From Cannabis sativa (taxonomy: Eukaryota > Streptophyta > Magnoliopsida > Rosales > Cannabaceae): DNA of 64,000 bases. Where the stretch lies: positions 18,132,160 through 18,196,159 of the forward strand of contig NC_083601.1 of NCBI RefSeq assembly GCF_029168945.1. Direction: 5' to 3'. Made by a program: the position numbers and the translations under genes. The notes beneath the pieces were generated by a model. It did no database searches. It worked only from the letters and a program-made list of their open reading frames with translations, and was not told the DNA's origin. Each line of letters starts with the position of its first letter. Position 1 is the stretch's first letter. Shown here one piece after another: positions 1 through 11,133 of this stretch.

Positions 1-2912
1 AAGACACATGCATGGCGAAAGGTTTTTAATCGATATAAATAATTTTCAATTTATTTATTATTAATAAACTTTTTCCAACATATTTTACGAATACATGCAA
101 ATTCATGACAGTGAATCATCAAATCACTCATCAGATCAATCATACATCAAGTTGGGTAATTCCAATTCAGATTTCAGACTACAATTATATATTTAATCAA
201 ATTAATCCCTCTTTCGAGGGTTTATAGTATTTTCAGTTTTGACTCACCTCACCAGTCACCATAAAGAACATTCTTATTGTCAATATAATATGTTTTTTTA
301 TTTTAAATAATAATAATAATAATAATAAAGAATGATAAGGGCATTCTATATTAGACTTTTTTTTACATTCTCTAGCTATCTCATTTATTTGTTTTTTTTT
401 TTTTTACTATTTTATTAATTTTTTATTTTTTTATTAAATAATATGCACCAGTATCTTTCTTTTAAATTCTTTTTAATAATAAATATATACTATTTTATGT
501 TATAAATAATAAAAAACAGCAACTCTTTCTTTTTTTCAACAAATTTTGCAGATTTTTTTTTTTTATATATTATATTATTTTTTATTTCATGTTTATTATA
601 ATATATATATATAAAGAAACAACTAAAGATAAAAAAAATAAACTAAATATGATTATGCCTAATTAATGGTATAGGTTAGATCGATTTACTATTATATTAT
701 TTTTTTAAGTAATTTTTCTTTTTATGCCAAAAAATTAATTGATTTAACATATCTATTCTTTTATAATAGTTGTGTTTTTTTATTTCTTATATACATATTT
801 GATTAGAGAGAAATGAAATTTGAGAAAATGTAAAAACACGAAAAAATACAAATTTTTTATAAAAGACGATACGACGCAAAAAAAAATTGGTGCAAAATTT
901 ATGAAATTAAAGAAATATTTTTCCATTTCTTGAAAAGTAAATAGCCAATATTTATTATAAAAGCAATTAAAAGAATAATTCATTGTGGTATTATTATCTA
1001 TTAAAAAATAAAATTTTAATAAATAAAAAAATTTAATTTAATTAATTTTTTTTAATTGTCTGGAAAACAAATAAGCAAGTAAATAGAATTACACATTTTA
1101 ATTATCAATAAAAATAAATAAATTAATTATTAGTTAAAAAAAATAAATGAGATGACTCATTTTAATTATCATTAATAAATACTAAATGAGGGCTTAATTA
1201 TTTTTAAATATAATTTAGAAGGTTGTACATGTACCTCAAGTAAAAAAAAAAAAATATAAAAAAAAGAGTGCAAAGGAAAATTCACTTAATTACCACTCTA
1301 AAAAAATCGCGGTTTGAATTTTATTTTAAAAAAAGAAAAGTTTTCAGTTTTGGAATTTAATCAGTTTCTTGGTTAGAGGAACAGTACCACCGTACAAAAA
1401 ATCTAGAAGAGAGTGAAAGGTGCAGATCTCTCTAGTTTTTATATAGCTGGTACAGGTAGGTACTTAAAAGCTCATAGACTATAGTGCATGGCATTTTAAA
1501 AGAAAATTAATCTCAATTTTTTATGTCATTTAATTGTCATGCAAAAACTAATTATATATTTGAAGTTGTTCGTCCTCCACAATGATTCAGACGAGTACAG
1601 CATATATATATATATAAATTATATTCGGTAGAACTTTTATCCAAGAATACACTTGGGAATAAGTAAATTATATTCTAATTGGGATGTTATAACTAAATAG
1701 AGTTACACTAGAAAAAAAAAATTAAAAAACAAAAAAATATCAATGTAATAATAATAACAATAAATAATCATTAATACTATATCATAATAGAAATATTTTA
1801 GAGTAAATATAATTTCATACATGTATTATAATTTAAAATAAAATTATTAATTTTACATAAATAAATTTACAAAATACATGTATATATTTTATTAAGATGT
1901 AATTATTCTTATATAGAGGTATACTTTGTTAATACGGGACTTAGAAAATGTATAACTAATTACAATTTAGAGGTTATTCTTATTTATAACTGGCCCAAAT
2001 CGGGACTTGATTTTTTTATAACAAATTAGAGGTTATTCTTGAATAGAGTATTCTACTGTATATAATTACAAAAATTCAAACTAATTTCCATCTTTTTTTT
2101 GTCCAATTTCTTTAAGCAAAATTATATCAATCCTCAATTTCACTTCTTGTTTAATTCGGTGCACTACTACTGCTATGGTACTGAGGTGTTATGCATAATT
2201 TTGAAGCTGTGCTTGCTTGTTTGTTATTAGTAAAATATCATTACTTATATTCTTCTCCATAGACAAAAATCAAGTATATATATAATAATGGGATTTATGT
2301 AGTCCCAGTACTTGAAAATCTGACAATTTACACATTACACACATGTATATATATATGGATTAGAAATGATTGTTGTCCGTAAAATCCTACTAGGCGCGCG
2401 TTGGCCTTTTTTGCAACTTAAAAGAACTTATACCATAGCTAATATAAAATAATTACAAAAGTTAAAAATAGATAAGTTAAAATAACTCAAAAAATACTAA
2501 GAGTTTTAGTATTAGTGTTATAATTTTTTATTATTTTTATATATATGTTTGTAAGTGTAAAAATAAATAAATATTATGTATATATATAATATTTTATTAT
2601 TTATGTATATTATAAATATATTATTTACATGGTTTAATGAGGTATTTCAAAAAATAAAATAAACAACTGTACTTTGGAATGCTCTTCAAAATGGTTGCTT
2701 TGCTATTACAAAAAACTATGAAGAACATCTTAAATCTTTAGAATATTCTTTTTTTTTTTGACAAATTAACAACCAAGCATTGTTAAAAAGCAATTCAGAT
2801 TATCAATAACAAACTAAAACATATCTTGCTTTATTATTAAGATCAAATATTTAATTTTAAAACATTGACATAGGTCTTATTTTGACCTTATCTCCAATGA
2901 TCATGTTTATTA
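1..2912. other. AT-rich intergenic DNA, no gene recognised
   Basis: The stretch is very AT-rich with poly-A/T runs and TA or ATA microsatellites. Open frames are short and low-complexity and have no recognisable domain. I see no splice-bounded exons, tRNA-like boxes or LTR ends here before the solo LTR that starts at 2913. Confidence 0.6.
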
Positions 2913-3443
2913 TGGTGGATTAAAATTTTTAATATGGGCTCATATGTATATTAGTGTATTATTATTTGATGTTTGGCCCAAAATAAAGTAATTATTTTAG
3001 TAATTGTGAGTCATCGGTATTAAAGTGTCATGGGTTAAATGTGTAGATGCCCTAAGCGATATTTCTAATTTATTGGGGGGCTAAATTAGAAATACTTAAA
3101 ATTAATAGCCTAGCTATGAGGTTATAAATTGGTAGTGGTCCCCAAGAAATAAGAGCCAATTCTATTCTCATATTCCCCATCAAGAGAGAAAATTAGAAAA
3201 CCCTAAGTCTTGTTTTCTTGGAAGATCATTACCCAATATTACCACAAAGATTATCTCTACAAGATGGATTAAGATCATCACTATCTATAAATTAAGGTAC
3301 GCTTCCGCCATTTGAGTTCTTCTCTTTGATCAACAAATGTATTCTTTAGATCTATAGTTATACACTTATAATTATATGTAATATGTTTATCTACAAATTG
3401 AATATTATTATTGCATATCTTATGAATGATAAAGAAACTAACA
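2913..3443 (+). mobile_element. Solo LTR related to the neighbouring Copia element
   Basis: The 531-bp segment begins TGGTGGATTAAAA and ends TAACA. It is flanked by a perfect 5-bp direct repeat TATTA (2908-2912 and 3444-3448), the usual target duplication of a Copia insertion. It shares blocks with the Copia LTR at 4109: the start, the phrase GTGTAGATGCC/ATACC, the 'ggtagtggtccccaagaaa' block, and an 'cttggaagatca' block. No internal region follows, so this is best read as a solo LTR left by LTR-LTR recombination. It is clearly older and more diverged than the element at 4109. Confidence 0.75.
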
Positions 3444-3448
3444 TATTA

Positions 3449-4103
3449 CACTCTTTTGATCTACCGTATGAAGAAAAAAAAGTTTAAGTGTACTGAGTAA
3501 TAAGGGACTCATGATTTTTGATCTATGGAAGCTTAATTGTTATAAAAATATTTATATTTAATTTACATAAAAAAATTATGGTATTTTGTAATTTTTTTTA
3601 CTATTTTGGTGTATAATTATTTAATTAAATAATGAATATTTAATTCTTTTAATACTAATTTTTTTACTATTAGTGTGTATGTCCTTAGGTGTAATGAACA
3701 CTTATTTTTCTCTGTACAACATATCCATATACATTTTACTTTAAAAATACCAATAAAGAGCCCAACCCTTTTTATAAGAAATTATGAACTAATTGGACCT
3801 ACATACTCAACGTGAGAGAATTAGTTATTTTGGCCCACCAAATACATTTTAGAGCGTGTTCTAAGCCCCAAATATATTAGTATATTATGTCTATCACATT
3901 ATAACTTAATAGTACTGCTATATATTACCGATTATATAATTATCATTGACATAAACCAACCAACACTTAATTATATTAGTCCACATGTAATATTTTAACA
4001 AGCTTATAAGTTATAACCAAGCAAATTTGCTTACTTCACAAGAGTAATATGTATTTGAACGTGTTATTATGTGTGCTTGATTCACCTTCTCAATTATCAA
4101 GCA
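3449..4103. other. AT-rich spacer between two Copia insertions
   Basis: About 650 bp of AT-rich DNA without coding signal separates the solo LTR from the full Copia element. The last five bases before the next LTR (4104-4108, ACTTT) are that element's target duplication. Confidence 0.5.
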
Positions 4104-4108
4104 ACTTT

Positions 4109-4607
4109 TGTTGGATTAAAAAATCCTATGTGGGCACATATGTATAATGTATATGCTATTATAAAGTGTGATACAGAATTAAGTGACCAATTATGTTATG
4201 AGTATCAAAAGGGTATTAAATTGTCATGAAAATAATGTGTAGATACCATAAGTTAATTTATAATTTGTTGATGGGCCAAATTATAAATACCCAAAACTCA
4301 TTCTAAGATGAGTCTATAAATAAGTAGTGGTCCCCAAGAAACACTAGGTTTTCTGTATTCTCTCCTTCCCCATCAAAGAAAAAACCTAAGAAAATAGTGT
4401 ATTCTTGGAAGATCAAAACCTTCTCTGCAATCTCAAACAATGGCTTCAGGTTAGTGCTCCCGCTAATCTTTTATCATCATCTTCTTCTTTAATTTAGCAA
4501 AGTCTTTATAGATTTATATGATTTAGGGTTTTCTATATTAAATCACTTTAGGAATATGTTTAGATCTGTGATTTATATATTTCTTTAAGTGTTTTATAAC
4601 CCTATCA
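4109..4607 (+). repeat. 5' LTR of the Copia element
   Basis: A TATA-like TATAAATA lies at 4315-4322. About 120 bp downstream is ATGGCTTCAG followed by GTTAGT, a strong plant splice-donor context, so this LTR appears to hold promoter, transcription start, start codon and donor site. The same ATGGCTTCAG/GTTAGT block is kept in the 3' LTR (near 10111), but the TATA there is altered to TATGAATA. Confidence 0.85.
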
Positions 4608-4871
4608 AGTGGTACCAGAGCCACCTTTGTTGAATTAATTGAAGATCTGATGATTTGGTTTATGAAATTGGGGATTTTTTAAAAATTAGGGTTTTGATTT
4701 TTCTTTAAATATTATTGTGCCGTAATATTTTGAATTTTTGGTTGATATTCGGCGTGAAATTTTTTGATTCATGAATACATATATTCTGATTGGTGTTATG
4801 TATCATTGAATGGGAATTCAGTATTGTTTATGTATAATATATATATACATGAGTTAATTCGTTTCAGTATG

Positions 4872-4907
<36 letters not shown>

Positions 4908-6926
4908 TTTCTTGCGTTAAGCTTCAGTCAATGCCTACTGTTTCGGCTGTACTTTTGTTTGTCAATTTATTAAAGTTTTATGCATATTATATAGATTTGA
5001 TCACATCAATATATGTCTTCAGTATTGAATTGTATGATTATGGCTTGATGTTAATGGATTTCATGTATATATGCAATTTTTATTGATAAATTAATGCTTC
5101 AGTACATCAATTCATGCTTCAGTACATCGATAAGTCCTATAAAGTTCGGTTTCCCTTTCTTTTTTTTCGCACTATGCTTATGGGCGGCTGTATATATATT
5201 ATCTTTAGAATTGTAATGGATTAAAAGAAAAATGATATTTAATACATATATTTAGTGTATGGTTTTAGTGATATATATTTGGAACAATTTAATTCAAATT
5301 TTGGTGTTGGTTAATGACTAATATTTTGAGTAAATTAGTTGAAACAATATGTTGCCAAAGTGATCTCTTTTGTGTAGATTAATTTATTTAAATATTAGGA
5401 TGGTTGTATGTTTGTAATTGATGCTTATATTGACTAGCCCAAAGGTAAGTGAATATTTTGCTAGATTTCAAACATACCTGTGGCGATAAATGTGTGACAA
5501 TTATAAGGTATTTTGTGTGAGCAATACGTTAGTCCAAAGATTGACCTATTGTTTGACACAATTTTATTGTCAATATTTGATTGCTACACCAAGAGTACCG
5601 CTTACAGTTAATATTACTGTCCAAAGACTTGATATTAATGTGTGTTTGGTATCTTGAGATGGGATTAACCAATTTTTGAATTTATTGTTTAATTATGCAT
5701 ATTAATGTGAGCTTGTTTTATTTGTTCTATATTCAGCTAGTTCATCTTCTGCTGCCTCAATATCTACTAACATTAATTCTATTCCTATGCTTAATGGGAC
5801 CAATTTCAAAGATTGGAAAAGGAACTTACTTATAGTTCTGGGATGTATGGATTTAGACCATGCACTAAGGAATGAACAACCTGCACCTCTCACTAAGGAA
5901 AGTTCCCATGATGATAAAAGGGAATTTGAGAGGTGGGATCGTTCAAATCGCATGAGTCTAATGATTATGAAACACAGCATTCCAGAAGCCTTTTGGGGCA
6001 CGGAATCCGAAGGGGTTACTATGGCTAAGAATTTCCTTGAACAAATTGAGGAACGTTTTGCTAAAAACGATAAGGTTGAAATGACAACACTTCTTGGTTC
6101 TTTAATGAACATGAAGTATAAGGGTCAAGGAAATGTAAGGGAGTACATTATGGAAATGCATCATATTGTCTCAAGATTAAGGACACTTAAGATTGAGCTT
6201 TCAGATGATGTACTTGTACTCATGATTTTGTTAACACTTCCTCCACAGTTTAACCAATTTAAAATTAGTTACAACTGTCAAAAGGAGAAATGGACTCTCA
6301 ACGAGCTTATTTCTCATTGTGTGCAAGAGGAAGAAAGGTTAAAAAAGGACAAAACTGAAAGTGCTCATTTGGCCACTACCCCTAAGGATAAGGGCAAGAA
6401 AAGGAAATTTGAGAATGAAGCTGCTAAGGGTCCAGTTCAAAAGAAACAACAACAGGATTCTAAGGGTTGTTTCTTTTGTAACCAACCTGGACATGTGAAG
6501 AAAGATTGTGCCAAATATCACGCATGGCGTGTAAAGAAATGTATTAATCTTGCTCTGGTCTGTTCTGAGGTTAATTTAGTTTCAGTACCTAGAAACACTT
6601 GGTGGATAGATTCTGGTGCTACTACTCACATAAGTGTTTCTATGCAGGATTGCCTGAGCTACCGAAAGCCAAGTGATGGTGAAAGATACATCTTTGTAGG
6701 CGATGAACAATCGGTAGAAGTGGAAGCAATTGGGCATTTCAGATTGTTATTAGGAACTGGTTTTTATTTGGATTTGAAAGACACTTTTGTTTTGCTGTCT
6801 TTTAGACGGAAATTAGTTTTCGTTTCTTTGTTGGACAAATTTGGATATTCTTGTTCATTTGGAAACAATCAGTTTACTTTGTCTTTAAATTCAAATATTA
6901 TTGGAACTGGTTATTTGAATAATTAA
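4440..6926 (+). pseudogene. Copia gag-protease, likely spliced
   Basis: The continuous gag frame runs from 5706 to 6926. Its first ATG (5787) falls inside the conserved N-terminal motif (MLNGTNFKDW). A two-exon model repairs this: exon 1 is 4440-4449 in the LTR, intron 4450-5736 (CAG/GTTAGT donor, TTCTATATTCAG acceptor), exon 2 is 5737-6926. The join keeps frame and adds MASASSSSAASISTNINSIP upstream. The capsid-type domain is followed by a CCHC zinc knuckle (CFFCNQPGHVKKDC, about 6469-6510) and the aspartic protease motif DSGATTH (about 6609-6629). The frame stops at 6924-6926 although recognisable sequence (DNLYLLET) continues in frame behind the stop. The splice model is my inference; the domain calls are direct. 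Confidence 0.8.
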
Positions 6927-7190
6927 GACAATCTTTATTTGCTAGAAACAATTGCATCCTATAATGAAACCTTGCATGTGGAATCACGAGGTACTAAACG
7001 CAAATTAAATAAAGAAAATTCAGCGTCATTATAGCATAAACGCTTAGGTCATATCTCAAGAGGTAGAATTGAGCGTCTTGTGTCTGATGACATTTTAAAG
7101 TCTCTTGACTTCACAGATTTCAATGTCTGTGTAGATTGTATCAAGGGAAAACAGACCAAAACTAAGAGATTAGGTGCCAATAAAGATTAG
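6927..7190 (+). pseudogene. Copia GAG-pre-integrase remnant
   Basis: In frame with gag, behind its stop, the sequence encodes a typical GAG-pre-integrase region with HKRLGHIS and CVDCIKGKQTK (the zinc-binding H and C residues of the integrase N-terminus). Two stops lie inside: TAG at 7032-7034, where tryptophan (TGG) is normal, and TAG at 7188-7190. At about 7185-7192 the sequence jumps to the C-terminal end of integrase (SLWGEALKTA), so the catalytic core with its D, D and E residues is missing. The missing part would be roughly 0.4-0.5 kb. Confidence 0.85.
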
Positions 7191-8745
7191 GTCCCTCTGG
7201 GGAGAAGCATTAAAGACAGCAGCTTACATTTTGAATAGAGGACCGAGTAAAGCAGTTGCAAAAACACCTTATGAGCTTTGGACAGGTCGAAAGCCTAGTC
7301 TAAAGCATTTCCACATTTGGGGATGTCTAGCTGAGGCAAGGCCTTATAGGCCACATGAAAATAAATTGGACTCCAAAACAGTTAGCAACTACTTTATTGG
7401 TTATTCTGAGCGATCTAGGGGCTATAAGTTTTATGATCCCACTGTCAGAAATATTTTTGAGACGGGAACTGTAACATTTTTTGAGGATGTTGAATTTGGG
7501 GGAAGAAATAAGGTTAGAGACATTGCTTTTGAGGAGGAATTGAATTCAAACTCAGTTCCTACTATCATTTTAGACAATGTTCAGGCTTCCACACCTGTCA
7601 TTGATCAAGAAATGAATTTGGAACCTCAACAAGACAATGTTGAACAACTCCCAAATCAAGATGAGGCTATTGTTCCAGAAGAACAAATTCAACACCCTCA
7701 AGAACAAGAGCCATTAAGGAGGTCCACAAGAGAGAGAAGAAATGCTATTTCAGATGACTATTTTGTATTTCTTCAAGAACATGAGGATGAAATTGGAATG
7801 ATGGAAGATGATCCAATCAACTTGCATCAGGCCATGAAAAGTTCTAACTCTCAAAAGTGGATTGATGCCATGGATGAAGAGAATAAGTCTGTGCAAGACA
7901 ATAAAGTTTGGGAAGTTGTCCCATTACCAGAAGGTGTAAAACTAATTGGTTGTAAGTGGATACTTAAAATCAAGAAGGATGAATATGGTAATGTGGTGAG
8001 ATTTAAGGCACGTCTTGTAGCAAAAGGCTATACTCAGAAACAAGGCATTGATTATACAGAGACTTTCTCTCCGGTTTCATCGAAAGACTCTTTTAGGATA
8101 ATATTGGCACTTGTTGCTCATTTTGACCTTGAGTTACATCAGATGGATGTTAAAATAGCGTTTCTCAATGGCGACATTGATGAGACTATTTATATGGAGC
8201 AACCAGAAAACTTTGTGGTTGGTGACCCAAAGAATATGGTTTGCAAATTAAAGAAATCCATCTATGGACTCAAGCAAGCTTCTCGTCAATGGTATCACAA
8301 GTTTCATCAAGTAATTATCTCATTTGGTTTTGAGATGAATATTATTGATAATTGTGTATATCACAAGTTCAGTGGGAGTAAATACATATTTCTAGTTCTA
8401 TATGTCGATGACATATTGCTTGCCACTAATGATATAGGCTTATTGCACGAAACTAAGAGATTCTTATCTAAGCAATTTGAGATGAAAGATCTTGGTGATG
8501 CCTCTTTTGTATTAGGAATTCAAATACGTCGAGATCGTTCTCGGGGTATTATTGGATTATCACAAAAGAGCTATATTAATAAAGTACTCAAAAAGTTTGG
8601 CATGCAAGATTGTAGACCAGGTGATACCCCTGTTGCTAAAGGAGACAAATTCAGTCTTAGACAATGCCCTAAAAGCAGCCTTGAAATTCAGGAAATGAAA
8701 AAGATTCCCTATGCATCAGTTGTAGGGAGTCTAATGTATCTTTAG
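7191..8745 (+). pseudogene. Copia integrase C-terminus and reverse transcriptase
   Basis: The open frame (from 7174, of which about 7191 onward is homologous) encodes the integrase C-terminal part (WGEALKTAAYILNR) and a complete-looking RVT_2 domain. It contains KARLVAKGYTQKQGIDY, the MDVKIAFLNG motif, YGLKQASRQWYHKF and the catalytic YVDDIL at 8401-8418. The frame ends in TAG (8743-8745) where CAG (Gln, before VCTR.DIAY) is expected, so the stop is probably a C-to-T change. The reverse transcriptase itself has no obvious lesion. Confidence 0.9.
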
Positions 8746-9391
8746 GTATGTACGCGTCTAGATATTGCGTACATTGTTGGGATGTTAGGCAGATATTTAA
8801 GCAACCCTGGTATGGACCATTGGATAGCAGCCAAGAGGGTTATGAGGTATCTTTAGAGAACAAAAGATTACATGCTCACATACAGGAAGTCAGATCATTT
8901 GGAGGTCATAGGGTATTCTGATTCTGATTTCGCTGGATGCCAATAGCAGAAGGTCTACATCAGGCTACATTTTCCTGTTAGCTGGAGGAGCTATATCCTG
9001 GAAAAGTGTCAAACCAACACTTATAGCTTCTTCCACTATGGCAGCTGAATTCGTAGCGTGTTATGAGGCATCAAATTAGGGAATATGGTTGAGAAACTTT
9101 GTCACTAGGCTGCGTATTTTGGAGAATATTGAAAGACCACTTAAGATATTTTGTGACAATAAATCAGCAGTGTTGTATTCCAATAACATTAGGAGCTTAT
9201 CCAAGTCAAAGCATATTGACATAAAGTTCCTAGTTGTGAAAGAAAGAGTGCAGAGTGGACAGATATCCATAGAGCACATTGGGACAAACTCCATGATGGC
9301 GGATCCGCTCACAAAAGGATTACCACCCAAGGTCTTTCATGGGCATACTGCTCATATGGGTGTAGTATTACTTGAGGATATCATGATTTAG
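8746..9391 (+). pseudogene. Copia RNase H remnant with stops and frameshift
   Basis: The sequence continues in frame ([19 protein letters not shown]), meets a second Gln-to-stop TAG at 8854-8856, then shows YSDSDFAGC, the first RNase H motif. After about 8940 the frame shifts. The C-terminal part is open again at 9089-9391 (FCDNKSAVLYSNN, KSKHIDIKF, MMADPLTKGL), the usual end of a Copia polyprotein. Decayed, not functional. Confidence 0.85.
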
Positions 9392-9806
9392 TGGGAGTTT
9401 GTATTTTCATTGCTTTTATGTTTGTTTAAGACATTTATGTATTTGGTTATTTTCTGATCAGAAATAAAGTTTTCAGTTTATTCACTCTGTTTTGTTATGT
9501 TTAAGTTTGACCTCACTTTCGTTTAAGGAGGACCAGTTGGAAATAGGCATGTTCGGTTCACATTGCATGTAATTTCCATGCTACACATCCATGATTGATC
9601 TATGTCATTTGGCTCTATTTGTATATGTGACCATTGATGGGTTTAGTCATGATTGATATGACGAAAATCGCTTTGATCCTATATGGGTATAGTTGATGGA
9701 CGAGATTGTTGTGAATACCTTTACATAATAGCAAATTTTGAGCCCATAAGGTTATACATTTATTAGATACATTTATTAGGTAACATATGTTGCCCAAGTG
9801 AGAGAT

Positions 9807-10278
9807 TGTTGGATTAAAAAATCCTATGTGGGCACATATGTATAATGTATATGCTATTATAAAGTGTGATACAAAATTAAGTGACCAATTATGTTATGGG
9901 TATCAAAAGGGTATTAAATTGTCATGGAAATAATGTGTAGATACCATAAGTTAATTTATAATTTGTTGAGGGGCCAAATTATAAATACCCAAAACTCATT
10001 CTAAGATGAGTCTATGAATAGGTAGTGGTCCCCAAGAAACACTAGGTTTTCTGTATTCTCTCCTTCCCCATCAGAGAAAATACCTAAGAACTTCTCTGCA
10101 ATCTCCAACAATGGCTTCAGGTTAGTACTTTCGCTGATCTTTTATCATCATCTTCTTCTTTAATTTAGCAAAGGCTTTATAGATTTATATGATTTAGGGT
10201 TTTCTATATTAAAGCACTTTAGGAATATGTTTAGATCTGTGATTTATATATTTCTTTAAGTGTTTTATAACCCTATCA
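9807..10278 (+). repeat. 3' LTR of the Copia element
   Basis: It starts TGTTGGATTAAAAAATCC directly after the polypurine tract and ends ATAACCCTATCA, followed by the ACTTT target duplication. It differs from the 5' LTR by scattered substitutions and one deletion of about 27 bp, suggesting an insertion of some age. Confidence 0.92.
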
Positions 10279-10283
10279 ACTTT

Positions 10284-10717
10284 TGCTATTAATGTCAAAA
10301 TTAATAGCACAAATGTTCTCTCTTAATTAGAATTAGTTGGTGCTTAATTAAAGTACTGATCTTCTTCTTTCTCTCTTGACTCGCTCATACTCTTGAAGAC
10401 TATAAAAAAAAAGGATTTCAATATATAATGTTCAATATACTCTCTGTCATCTGAAAATCACCTTATCACTTTTCAAAGAAATATTCTAAACCTATTAATT
10501 CTTCTACTCTACATTAAAAATTATCGTTTCATCTTTTACTACTTCTATTTCCTTTTATGGTTCTAATTTATTTTGTTCTACATCTATTTACATGTATTTT
10601 TACTGTTTTGAGTTATAACAATTAACAATTTACATTAATTTTCTTCTTTTTCTCCTTCTATTTCTTGTTCTAATAACAAATGTAACATATATTATATTTT
10701 AATTTAGCAAGTAATAT
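10284..10717. other. AT-rich spacer
   Basis: No coding potential or recognised repeat ends are seen between the Copia target duplication and the MITE-like element. Confidence 0.45.
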
Positions 10718-10726
10718 TAAAATTTA

Positions 10727-11124
10727 GGCGAATTAAAATTTTTACTTCCTGAACTTTGACATGTACCAAATTAGATCCCTTTTAATTATTCTAACTGTTA
10801 AAAATTCTCTCAAACTTTTAAAATTGTTGGATTTAAAGACTTTTGTCAAATTTCATTTAATTTTACTAATTCTGTGATTGTTCATATACTAATTTATGCT
10901 CTCCAAACTTTAATATCTACCAAGTTATCCTCCTTGAATTTCGATAAGTGTCAAATCATGTCTCCTGAACTTTCATCAATATTAAACTTTCCTTACTAAA
11001 ATTTGATAAAGGTTTTTAAATCTAATAATCTAAATAATTCAGAATTTTTTTTAACAACCTTCAAAATTTAAGAAGGATATTTTAATATAAATTAAAGTTT
11101 AAAGACTAGAAATTTTAATTAGCT
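10727..11124. mobile_element. MULE-like MITE (non-autonomous DNA transposon)
   Basis: A 398-bp segment has imperfect terminal inverted repeats: the left end GGCGAATTAAAATTTTTA mirrors the right end TAGAAATTTTAATTAGCT. Direct repeats of 9 bp flank it (TAAAATTTA at 10718-10726, TAAAATCTA at 11125-11133, one mismatch), the size made by Mutator-like elements. The interior has several 'ctgaactttgac', 'cctgaactttcat' type phrases, common in such plant repeats. No transposase is present. The call rests on eye-aligned ends. Confidence 0.45.
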
Positions 11125-11133
11125 TAAAATCTA

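Larger units (their letters stand above)
4109..10278 (+). mobile_element. Copia LTR retrotransposon (Tork/Tnt1-like), defective
   Basis: The element is bounded by LTRs at 4109-4607 (499 bp) and 9807-10278 (472 bp), both starting TGTTGGATTAAAAAATCC and ending CCCTATCA. A perfect target duplication ACTTT flanks it (4104-4108 and 10279-10283). The primer-binding site just inside the 5' LTR is TGGTACCAGAGCC, one base off the usual initiator-Met tRNA match. The polypurine tract is CCCAAGTGAGAGAT before 9807. The 3' LTR lacks a roughly 27-bp segment kept in the 5' LTR ('aaatagtgtattcttgg' region). The protein order gag, protease, integrase remnant, reverse transcriptase, RNase H is that of Copia. 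Nonsense codons, a frameshift and loss of the integrase core make it non-autonomous. Confidence 0.95.
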
